Shown here in pieces: positions 38,612-47,751 of a stretch of DNA of 64,000 bases (within the stretch, counting starts at the first letter, position 1; each line of letters starts with the position of its first letter). Both the position numbers and the translations under genes were made by a program. The notes beneath the pieces are model-generated. The model had not been told where the DNA came from and did no database searches. It worked only from the letters and a program-made list of their open reading frames with translations. Source of the stretch: Syngnathus acus (taxonomy: Eukaryota; Chordata; Actinopteri; Syngnathiformes; Syngnathidae); the NCBI RefSeq assembly GCF_901709675.1, contig NC_051087.1, forward strand, positions 7,123,319-7,187,318. The letters are read 5' to 3'.

Positions 38612-41600
38612 GCAAGTAAGCTTCTGCACCATTGCACAACAGTAGCTAACCTAATAACAATACAGACTGGAAGCTAAATGAAGTGCTAAAATTATTTGCA
38701 ATGTTCTTATGCTAGTGCATTATAATTGCAATATAATTGGTACTATAATACAATTGGGAACATTGAAATGGTCTTGCATATGGTTGCGTGGTTATAACGC
38801 AAGGCGTGCATAGCACTGCAACATGCAAGCTAGACTGTATGGATGCAAAAGGTGCACGCAGTTCTCGTCAATCGAAATGAATAACTGCACTGAATTGAAT
38901 CGTTTCATAATTTACAATTGTGTTTTAATACGCACATGATAAAATGATTACAATTGAGCAGGGTCACTCTCTTTGTCTACAGTTGGGAGCTGAGAGTGCA
39001 GATAGCATTGGCGCTGTGCTTAACAGTAAAGAGGAACTTAAAGAAATAGAAGAGACAAGAGAAAGGTAAGACAGTGTAAATCCACTTGGGTACTGCACGT
39101 CTGGACTTTATAAACGTTCCAAAAAAGTTCTCCTTTTAGGCCAGTACCAGTTTCTTTTTTTGTTTACGTTAATGTTGCTGTTGTGTGCTGCAGGGCGTCA
39201 TTGGATGATTCTGCTCCTACCTCCAAGAAGAAGACAGTGACAGAGGGTGATGACACTGAGGAAGATGTGGAGGAACAAAAAGTGAGTGTCAGCATAGCCT
39301 TGAAGTATGAGATAAATTCATCAAATCATTTTTATTAGACTGGTGATGTTTGTTATTGTAAGCAAATAGAAGCAAGCAGATAAAGAAAGACCCACAAGAC
39401 ACGAAGAGATGATTGCATAAGCTTTAACAAAGATCATTTCCATCTATTTGCATAGTTGCTTCTGAGCTAATGCTGTCATTTCTTTTTCTCCGCTAAGTGA
39501 TATGCTTGCGCCGATTGGGATTTTTTTTCTTCCATTAATGAGCCTGTGTTGCATTGTTGTTCTGAAACAAATACCGACAAATCCTTCTGTTTCTGTGTGT
39601 CAGGATGAGGTTGAGGTTCTGCCGCCCGAGGAAAGCAACCCATATGAGGAAGTCTACAAGGACTCAAGTACATTCCTTAAGGTAGGAAAATAACTGTCTT
39701 TTGAATAAACTCTATCGATTGTACTGAAGTTATACCTGTGTCACTTTCAGGGTACACAGAGTTTGAACCCTCACAATGATTACTGTCAGCACTTTGTCGA
39801 CACAGGCCACAGGCCGCAGAACTTCATTCGCGATGTCGGTGAGTGCATTTTGCTCGAGTGAGTGTTTTGTGAATAGACATGCCTCGAACCTGTCTGTTTT
39901 TGCTCGGGTACCAGGCTTGGCTGATCGATTTGAGGAGTACCCCAAACTACGAGAGCTGATTCGACTGAAGGACGAACTCATCTCCACTACCAACACCCCG
40001 CCGATGTACGCAAAGCGACCAGATTTGACTACATTTTCACATTCTTTTTAATTCTGAATATAATATAGAAATATGCCTCAAAAGTCAAACAAAATTCAAT
40101 ACACTTCACAAATCTCAATTTCTGATTCACTTTACATTAAAGTGGATTTTGAAATGACAAATTCGTCAAGTAGCGTGCTTGACTTTAATGCAAAACCTTG
40201 ACATAGAAGTGTGTGTTCCATGTGTGTGTATGTGTGTGCGTGTCGTCACCAGGTACCTGCAGGCCGACCTGGAACACTTTGACCTGCAGGATTTAAAAAG
40301 CGAGTTTGATGTCATCCTACTTGAGCCTCCTCTAGAAGAATATTACAGAGAGTCAGGCATCAGCCACACAGAGCGCTTCTGGACTTGGGATGATGTGAGT
40401 TTGCTGACCAGCTTGATGTCATTTTAGCAGAATTGTAAGAATGCGAGCAGCTGCACTGGAATAGTGGAGCGGTGCAAATTTTACATTTGTAAATTTCTTT
40501 CCCAATTACCGTACTTATCCAGCAGAGGGCAACATGCGCTCATCTGAATACTCGTCTTGCTAAATGGTCCAGTATGGTCCACTTTATATATTATTTCTGA
40601 TCGTTCACATGGTAACTCAACCGCAATCCTAATGACAAGTGTTATAGGAAATGGATGGAGTGAAGGATTATTCATGTTACCTGTCCTGTGGCTTCTAGAT
40701 CATGAAGCTGGAAATTGAAGAGATCTCTGCACTTCGGTCCTTCGTCTTCCTCTGGTGCGGCTCAGGTGAAGGTCTGGACTTGGGAAGAATGGTAACTCCA
40801 TCCCTCACTTTGGCATCTAAGATGATCTGACACTGACCTGTGACACATTCTACCCCCGTCGATGCCTTTTGAGCATCCAAACACAAGTGTTTGGCTGATT
40901 TTGTATAGAGTCATGAAAATTGACCTTGGACATCATGTGCACCCTCAACACAATAGTGTTTAAGGAAATGGGGCTTCAGGCGCTGTGAAGACATCTGCTG
41001 GATCAAGACAAACAAGAATAACCCAGGCAAGACAAAGACACTGGACCCAAAAGCAGTATTTCAGAGGACAAAGGTACAGCACCTTAATAGCAAAGTATCT
41101 ATTTTCTGTTCTATTAGGATGTTTATCATGGCTCCTTTCCAGGAACACTGCCTGATGGGAATCAAAGGAACAGTGCGGAGAAGCACAGACGGTGAATTCA
41201 TTCATGCCAACGTGGACATCGACTTGATCATCACGGAGGAACCAGAGATGGGGAACGTCGAGAAGCCCGTCGAGATCTTTCATATAATTGAGCACTTCTG
41301 TTTGGGCCGCAGAAGGTTGCACCTTTTTGGACGAGACTCTACCATCAGGCCTGGTGTGACACAAGTTTTTTTCTTTTCTCCGCTTGGTCTACTGGGTTGG
41401 TAACTGGCTGATGTTTCCCCCGACAGGCTGGCTGACAGTGGGACCCACTCTTACTAACAGTAACTTCAACCCAGAAAGTTACGCCGCACATTTCGCTTTG
41501 CCCGAATCCCACCTCTCCGGCTGCACCGAGGAAATAGAGCGACTGCGACCCAAATCGCCGCCTTCAAAGATGAAGTCCGACCGTGGAGGTGGACCACCCA

Positions 41601-41734
41601 GAGGGGGCCGCGCTGGTCCGAACGTCGGGAGAGGTGGAGAGAGAGGTCGGGAAAGGAACAGACCAAACTTTCGCGGAGACAGGGGGGGTTTCCGTGGCCG
41701 GGGAGGAATACACAGGGGGTTTCCCCCACGCTAG
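38546..41734 (+). CDS. mettl14: METTL14, RNA-binding subunit of the m6A methyltransferase
   Basis: METTL14 pairs with METTL3 to deposit N6-methyladenosine on nuclear RNA. It keeps a methyltransferase fold without catalysis and supplies RNA binding. Eleven coding exons: 38546-38611, 38983-39065, 39194-39281, 39604-39681, 39751-39838, 39915-40005, 40253-40394, 40699-40791, 40957-41073, 41143-41353 and 41427-41734. They sum to 455 codons in perfect phase, 454 residues (human 456). The start reads [20 protein letters not shown]. The EPPL element (about 189-192) replaces the catalytic DPPW of METTL3. The C-terminus has RGG-type repeats (about 400-454). Residues about 50-105 form an acidic, variable linker. 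Intron 1 uses a GC donor. Essentially certain identification. Confidence 0.97.
38983..39065 (+). CDS. mettl14: mettl14 exon 2
   Basis: Reads [20 protein letters not shown] then EIEETRE. It ends in phase 2 at the donor GTAAGA. Confidence 0.94.
39194..39281 (+). CDS. mettl14: mettl14 exon 3, variable acidic linker
   Basis: Reads [20 protein letters not shown] then TEEDVEEQK. Acidic and low in conservation. The donor is GTGAGT. Confidence 0.93.
39604..39681 (+). CDS. mettl14: mettl14 exon 4
   Basis: Reads [20 protein letters not shown] then SSTFLK. The YKDSSTFLK end is strongly conserved. Confidence 0.95.
39751..39838 (+). CDS. mettl14: mettl14 exon 5
   Basis: Reads [20 protein letters not shown] then RPQNFIRDV, identical or nearly so to mammalian METTL14. 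Confidence 0.96.
39915..40005 (+). CDS. mettl14: mettl14 exon 6
   Basis: Reads [20 protein letters not shown] then LISTTNTPP. It ends two bases into the methionine codon before the donor GTACGC. Confidence 0.96.
40253..40394 (+). CDS. mettl14: mettl14 exon 7 with EPPL motif
   Basis: Reads [20 protein letters not shown] then [15 protein letters not shown] and FWTWDD. EPPL is the degenerate counterpart of the DPPW catalytic motif. Confidence 0.96.
40699..40791 (+). CDS. mettl14: mettl14 exon 8
   Basis: Reads [20 protein letters not shown] then [11 protein letters not shown]. Phase 0 at both ends. Confidence 0.95.
40957..41073 (+). CDS. mettl14: mettl14 exon 9
   Basis: Reads [20 protein letters not shown] then [19 protein letters not shown]. 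The acceptor is ACACAATAG. Confidence 0.95.
41143..41353 (+). CDS. mettl14: mettl14 exon 10
   Basis: Reads [40 protein letters not shown] and [20 protein letters not shown]. The acceptor is the CTCCTTTCCAG ending at 41142, not the earlier TATTAG. Confidence 0.95.
41427..41734 (+). CDS. mettl14: mettl14 exon 11, RGG-rich C-terminus
   Basis: Reads [20 protein letters not shown] then [20 protein letters not shown], followed by an arginine-glycine rich tail ending RGFPPR and TAG. The tail contributes to RNA binding in the mammalian protein. Confidence 0.96.
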
Positions 41735-42410
41735 TGTAATCTCCTGGCGCTAATTCAAGGCGCTCTTTGACTTGACCGTACGCAAGTTGCTGCCGATCGG
41801 GCCTCTATGATTGCCACCCGCGGGCCACATTTGGAACCACCAGCACTATCTAATGTGCTCTCATACGCAAGCTGCATGTCTGCCTTCCTGACCAACAACT
41901 CCATTGAAGTGTTTGGCCTCCAGCAATGTGTCACTGAAATTTGAGAATCGTCCAACCTGAAATATTGTCTGAATACACTGGATAGACAGCAATGTTCTGT
42001 CAAGTATTCATTCAACATATCAGTAGCCTAAGAGCATAATTCCTTTTGCAATATTTGAATGTTTAAAAAAAAAAAAAAGTCCAGTTGCTTTGTTTTGACC
42101 TTTGCGGCTTCCTGTTAATTGGACTGACAGGTTTTTTTTATGATTTTTTTTTTTCATTTAGACACTGACAATTAGAAATGACTAGGGTAGTTAAGCCATT
42201 AAGATGATAAATAGCTATTAGAATTATTTTGGATTTTTTAAAATCCATCTCACAATGACACATTGTGCTGGCAAGATTGTGTTCAAATCCTAAAGCCATT
42301 TTAAATCTAAAATTGAAATCCGTGGGGAAAAAAACTCAAAGAACCTGACAGTTATCACATTTTAGTAATGTATAATTTTATTCTCATTTATGTCAAAATA
42401 AACCTTTTTA
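41735..42410 (+). other. mettl14: mettl14 3' UTR with polyadenylation signal (candidate)
   Basis: Non-coding sequence after the stop. An AATAAA at 42397-42402 is a reasonable signal. A (A)14 run near 42064-42078 is internal. Confidence 0.5.
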
Positions 42411-44869
42411 CAGTTCGACCATTTGCATTCTTTAATAATTTGATAAAATCAGTAGAACGTATATGATACAGTATGCCAGTGTTAAAATGCTCAGGTGATC
42501 AAAACCGTCACGACTCACGGGGAATGTTTTATACCACCAAATGTCCACTTCGCAAAGCTATTGGGTTTGTTTTTAGAGTATTTAAAATATGGACAATATG
42601 GAGGTGCATATGTCATATATTATGCTGCCCTGATTGAGCTAAAGAAAGGAATATCCAGGACTTTATTTAGAAATAATGTAAAAATATAATCTCAGTTGGG
42701 TTGTGGTCTTTAGAAAAAGTGGAAATCTAAAGTTGGATTTCATCATCTTAAATCTGAACACACACGACCCTGCCAAATGGAGACATCCATAGATTAAAAT
42801 GTATTGGACCCAAAATGGAACCTTGTGGAACACCAGAATCCAACCTGTGACTTCCTCACAAGGAGTCTTCACCCAATTTTATGTCACATAAAATTCTCTC
42901 CTCATGAAGTAGAATATAACCCATCTAATTACAGTTAATGGGAAAAGTGACATTTGTGTTTGCTTGTTAATTTTTCTGGCGCAATGTTGTAAGCACAACT
43001 CTAAAACAAATTGCTTCTAATGAAATGTGTAATCACATTTGACAGAGCACTTTATTGACCCCTGGAGAATAAACATGGCTTGGAATCAACCACTGCTCGC
43101 TCCTGTTTTTGGTGACAATGGAGCAGATGTGCAGAAAGCCTTTTGAGTCTAAAAGCTCACTTGTATTACACATATGAATAGCTGGTCTGGAAAAAAAATA
43201 CACTCGAAAGCCGAGCCAATGTGGCTTTTATTATAGCCTTCATTAACAATCCCCCATGTTTAATTCGAGCACACCCCGCACACTTGAGATATGCCTGTCA
43301 TTGTCTGAAGCTCCAGACATTCACATAAGGCTTGACGGGAGCATGTTTCATCGCACATTGGGACACGTAAGAGAAAAATTCGACAATGATTTTAATAGAC
43401 AACAAGATTTATGATCAGGTAGAGAAAATAGAGTTGGAAGTTGCTGGTCTATTGTGACTCTAAATCACAGGTGTCAAACTCAAGTCAAACTGAGTCTTAA
43501 ATCAGAATAAACAATCATTTCATGAAGCTCTGTTTTCCTTATCCTGGTCATGGGAAGCTGGAGCTCATCCTAGCTGGTATCAGACCAAAGGAAGACTTCA
43601 CATTGACTTGTCACCAGTCCAATCAAAATGCATAGGCAGACATCACATCCAGTCACACTCACATTGAGTCGTCATTTGGGGAACTGAACCCGGGCTGCAT
43701 GCATGGACAGAGTTGGATTTGTTACTTTCGGTATTTTCGTGTCAGGGATCAACACAGTGAGTCAGTAGCAATTTGACAGAGTTTTTACACTGGATGATAC
43801 AACCCACTCGATTTTGTCTTGGCTTGGAGTGGCAGGAAATGCTTGGCTTTGCGTGTTTGTGTGTTTGTCTGTTTCATTTACAAAATTCCTGAAAAGATTT
43901 TTTTTTTATTTTCAACCAAACCTCTCAAAATGTTATAGTTTTAGTAGTTATTGTGTTGCTGTTGTTTAAATAAAATCCTTCTTAATTTGATTAATAGAGT
44001 AATGCCAATAGAAATATAAAATTAGTCGAGGATGTTATTTTTTCCTCATGCAATATGTTTGTCTACGCAAGCAAACCTGTCTTGGCGGCTCCCTGTGCTT
44101 AATGTTGCATGTATTCATTAGACCCACCTCTCACATCTCTTCCATCCCAATCTGGCTGCAAGGAGTTGCTTTTGACAGCGTCATGCGGACACACCATCTT
44201 CTCTCATCCACGCAAGTGAGTGTCTTTGTTTTTTACAAGAGCATCTTTTATCTATTGGGGAAAAATCATGTTTAGATTTAGTTTAAGTAGTATTCAATAT
44301 TCAAAAAACAAAAACTATACACAGTAAATGTTTTCCAAATTCTACAATATTAATATTTATGTATTTTTCTCTTATAGGAAAAATATTTTAACATTTGTGC
44401 AAGAAATATTGCACAACCAAAATGTAAGCTACATCAAAGATCAGTTGTTTTTAGCTTTGAAATAACAAAAATACAAATCCATTGTGCCAAATTTTTAAAA
44501 ATATAGATGTATTCAAAATAATTGTAGAAGGGATGAGATGATGCAAGACAATTCTGAAGGCATGCTGTGCAATAATCAGCCTCATTAAACAGATATTTGT
44601 TATTATTATTGTCGTAAAACAAAGTTTGCCGTGGTTGTGATGTCTCAAGTGTCACTTTGCCATCACTCCGTTAACTGTCCCAATGGTCTTCATTAAAGTC
44701 GGTTGCAAGTCATCTGAAACGTTGTCGGCACTGCAATTAGACAATTCTGTCATGTGCGATCTACCGCTCAACACACTTGAGTGCATGACTTTCTGCGAGA
44801 GGGGAAAACAACTGAAATAATCCCTACGTTCATTGATAGCCTGCATGTTTTGACAGGTTGAACAAGAAG
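42411..44869. other. Intergenic region, mettl14 to amine receptor
   Basis: No gene recognised. It contains an R1 repeat copy at about 43545-43700. A polypyrimidine-poor acceptor-like TTTTGACAG ends at 44856, next to the receptor start. Confidence 0.5.
43545..43700 (+). repeat. Degenerate dispersed repeat, family R1 copy 2
   Basis: GGGAAGCTGGAGCTCATCCT, CACTCACATTGAG and GGGGAACTGAACCCGGG lie in the expected order for the repeat described at 33610. Confidence 0.5.
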
Positions 44870-45937
44870 ATGGACAACAGTAGCTTGGAAGACGCCGCTA
44901 ACACAACACTTGAGATCAATCAGGACTCCTGCGCCCTGTTGAGGAACCAGGCCTTTCGTTTTATCCTATACGCCTTCTTTTTTATTGGCATCATCTGCAC
45001 AGTGGTGGGCAACTTTTTGGTGGTCTTGTCCATTTCATACTTTAAAAAGCTGCAGTCGCCCACCAACTCCTTCGTCATGTCCCTGGCTGTGGCTGACTGC
45101 CTCGTGGGCCTGGTCGTAATGCCCTACAGTATGATTCGGACCATCGAAGGGTGCTGGTACTTTGGCGCCCTTTTTTGTCAACTTCATTCCAGCCTTGATG
45201 TCATGTTGTGTACTGCTTCCATATTCCATCTGAGTTGCATCGCTTTTGACCGCTACTACGCCGTCTGCAACCCGCTTGTTTATTCTTTAAAAATGTCTCA
45301 AGGTCGAGTCACATTCCTCATTGTCATCTGCTGGGCCGTTCCCATGCTAATTTCCTTCGGTCCGATAATGCTAGGCCTCCATATTGCCGGGGTCGACGTT
45401 GTGCTCCCTCAAGACGTGTGCGTTTTCCTGGTCAATCGCATCTATGCTGTCATGGCTTCATTGATAGCCTTCTACCTGCCCATGGCTATCATGCTGGTGG
45501 CCTACTGGAAGATTTTCAAAGCAGCCAAGCGGCAGGCAAAGCAGATCAGCGCCATGGAAAGCCAGATGGCTGCCGGAGTGGGGAAAGACTCAAGCAAAAA
45601 GAAGAAGCACCGCAACACCATGAAGAGAGAGCGGAAGGCAGCGAAAACCTTGGGCATCATCATGGGCGTCTTCCTCATCTTCTGGATGCCATTTTTTACT
45701 GTCAACATCGTGGACCCCTTTATTGATTACAGCACAGAAGTGGTCATCTGGGACATATTTTTATGGTTGGGATACATCAACTCATCACTAAATCCCTTCT
45801 TGTATGGTTTCTTTAACCGCTCCTTTCGTAGGGCATTCCTCATGTTCATGGGCTGTCGGGTGTGTCAACCTGGAATATCTCCTGGAATGGAGCTTTCACA
45901 TACCAGGAAAGAAGCAAATGACTGTGCAGAGAAATAA
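44870..45937 (+). CDS. Single-exon aminergic GPCR, TAAR-like / 5-HT4-like
   Basis: A class A receptor of 355 residues at the plasma membrane, expected to bind a biogenic or trace amine and couple to G proteins. The first ATG in frame is 44870 (MDNSSLEDAANTT, two glycosylation sequons). Asn48 (1.50), Asp76 (2.50), the amine-binding Asp110 (3.32), DRY 127-129, the CW/FW.PFF motif of TM6 and NPFLY of TM7 are all present, as are Cys103 and a Cys in loop 2. TM2-TM3 (SLAVAD...MPYSMIRTIEGCWYFG, DRYYAVCNPLVY) reads like a TAAR. TM5 to helix 8 (NIVDPFIDY, LWLGYINSSLNPFLYGF, FNRSFRRAFL) reads like 5-HT4. The TAAR signature after NPxxY is not met. No frame break. Paralogue not assigned. Confidence 0.9.
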   Translation: MDNSSLEDAANTTLEINQDSCALLRNQAFRFILYAFFFIGIICTVVGNFLVVLSISYFKKLQSPTNSFVMSLAVADCLVGLVVMPYSMIRTIEGCWYFGALFCQLHSSLDVMLCTASIFHLSCIAFDRYYAVCNPLVYSLKMSQGRVTFLIVICWAVPMLISFGPIMLGLHIAGVDVVLPQDVCVFLVNRIYAVMASLIAFYLPMAIMLVAYWKIFKAAKRQAKQISAMESQMAAGVGKDSSKKKKHRNTMKRERKAAKTLGIIMGVFLIFWMPFFTVNIVDPFIDYSTEVVIWDIFLWLGYINSSLNPFLYGFFNRSFRRAFLMFMGCRVCQPGISPGMELSHTRKEANDCAEK

Positions 45938-46240
45938 TGAAATGATTGTTGTGGTGTGTTGGGATCACCGATGGTTGAGAGATGAGCCGTTTCAGTTTTC
46001 AAGACTGCACTTGAGTCTACCTGTTTGACCACAATCTCACTTTCCTCGGGGCATTTTTTGTTCTTTTTGTGAAAAGGGAAAACCATTTGTTAACGATATC
46101 TTACTGTCTTTTGTATCTAAATCCAAATCAGATTTCCAAACTATATCATAATCTAAATGAGTAGAATTTCACCATTCGTAATTGCAACACAGATGATCAA
46201 GCCCAAGACAAGGTGTGAGATGAATAAATACTTGTTGTAA
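45938..46240 (+). other. 3' UTR of the amine receptor with AATAAA (candidate)
   Basis: An AATAAA lies at 46223-46228, about 285 bp after the stop codon. Confidence 0.45.
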
Positions 46241-47147
46241 ATTAGACTCTCTCTTTTATACCTCAAGCTCAGTTTGTGACACAACTGGTAAAATATTAAC
46301 TCTGGATATTTTTCTCCTTCTTGATATTCTTGTTCTTATTATTATTATGATTGTTATGTTTGTTATGATTTTTATGATTGGTGCTGATGATGATAATAAG
46401 AATTACCTAGTATTATTTTTAAAATGTGTGTTTATTCGTCTTTGTGTGTGTGTTACCTTAATAACCCACAATCAGAATGATGTCTTTCACATTGCCATTG
46501 CTGGTATGTGACAAGAAGTGGAGCAATAGTGTCATCTGCTGGAAGGTGCAAGTCATTTTGTCAATCCCCAAATGACATAAAATCAAAGCCATATACAGTA
46601 ACATGACATACTGCATGGATACTACATTGAATTTGCTATCAGGGAAATGGAAAAAAAAATTTTTTTTTAAAACTTTTAATTTGCACAAAAACAAACACAG
46701 CATTAAAAAAAACTATGCATGTTCATTTCACAGTAGCACTCTGCACTTGAATATATACAATTATGATAGCCAAGTAATTGTGTCGCTTAATGCAGTGAAT
46801 CCAACAGTTACAAGACACACTTTGCGGCATTTAATTCCCTGTCTTACATTACCTTGTTATATTAAACCAACGTCAAGATAATTATAAAAAATGTGATATT
46901 GGAATAATTGTGAACCAAGCAAAATTGAAAAAAATGTGTTCAATCTTTTGTGATCGTGATGGATGGAAATAATTTAACGTGCTCTCATTTTAGAACAATC
47001 AACAGTTGCACCTGTCAGTTACACTTCCCGGTCACAAGACGACCACGTGCACAATACAAGATTTTTTTTTTTAACAAAAACATAAAGACTCAGTATTTCG
47101 TTTTGATCAAGCCAGATTTCTGATACAGTGAATCTTATTCTCTGTCC
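46241..47147. other. Intergenic, convergent receptor genes; nothing recognised
   Basis: AT-rich sequence with short ATT/ATG repeats near 46335-46400. No gene seen. Confidence 0.5.
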
Positions 47148-47153
47148 TTTATT
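47148..47153 (-). terminator. adra1d: adra1d polyadenylation signal (candidate)
   Basis: TTTATT on the plus strand is AATAAA on the minus strand, 72 bp past the adra1d stop codon. Confidence 0.45.
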
Positions 47154-47224
47154 GTGGTGGTTCTGAATGTGAATGATCAAATGATATTTGGTCCAAAAGA
47201 GCCTTTTGAGAATAAAGCGTCCTC

Positions 47225-47751
47225 TTAAATGTCTGTCTCCTTCAGGCCGTAACACTCAGCCAAGTCATAGATGTGATAACTGCTTTGTTCACACACGTTG
47301 TAAATCCCCATTGAAACTGCATCGACCACTGCAGGTGCACTTCCTCGCCCCGTGCTTCCCTTAATTTTATTTGACAGGTTGTTCACTGTTTCTTTGAGCT
47401 GAAAGGAGGACTTCTGCAGCGGTGGGAACAGGTTCCATCTCTTTAAACTCCCCCCTGGCTTGCTTAACAAAGAGCTGCCGCAGGAGCCGTGCGTGGTGTA
47501 GCCTGACTCGTGTTCCCCTCTTTGTTCCAACGCCATTCCCCTGATGGCCGAGCGCCATTTCTGGTCATAGAAGCGACGCAGAGCCCTCCGCCTCTGGCGG
47601 CAGCGACACTTGAGTAGGCGGGTGAAAGCCCGCTGGAACTCTTTGCTGGAGCAGGGGTAGATCATGGGATTGATGCAGCTGTTGAAGTAGCCCAGCCAAA
47701 AGACCACCTTGAATACTGTCTCTGATGGCTTCATCGCTGGAAAGAAGGAGC
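47225..47751 (-). CDS. adra1d: adra1d exon 2 (TM7, helix 8, tail)
   Basis: Reads [20 protein letters not shown] and [17 protein letters not shown], then [18 protein letters not shown]. It ends GLKETDI and TAA (47227-47225). The acceptor is CTTCTGCTAG. Confidence 0.95.

Noticed and set aside
44858-44869. Receptor start four codons earlier at TTG
   Set aside because: TTG is not a normal vertebrate start, and the ATG at 44870 follows at once; the segment may instead follow a splice acceptor.
45418-45726. Alternative frame inside the amine receptor
   Set aside because: Shadow of the real receptor frame.
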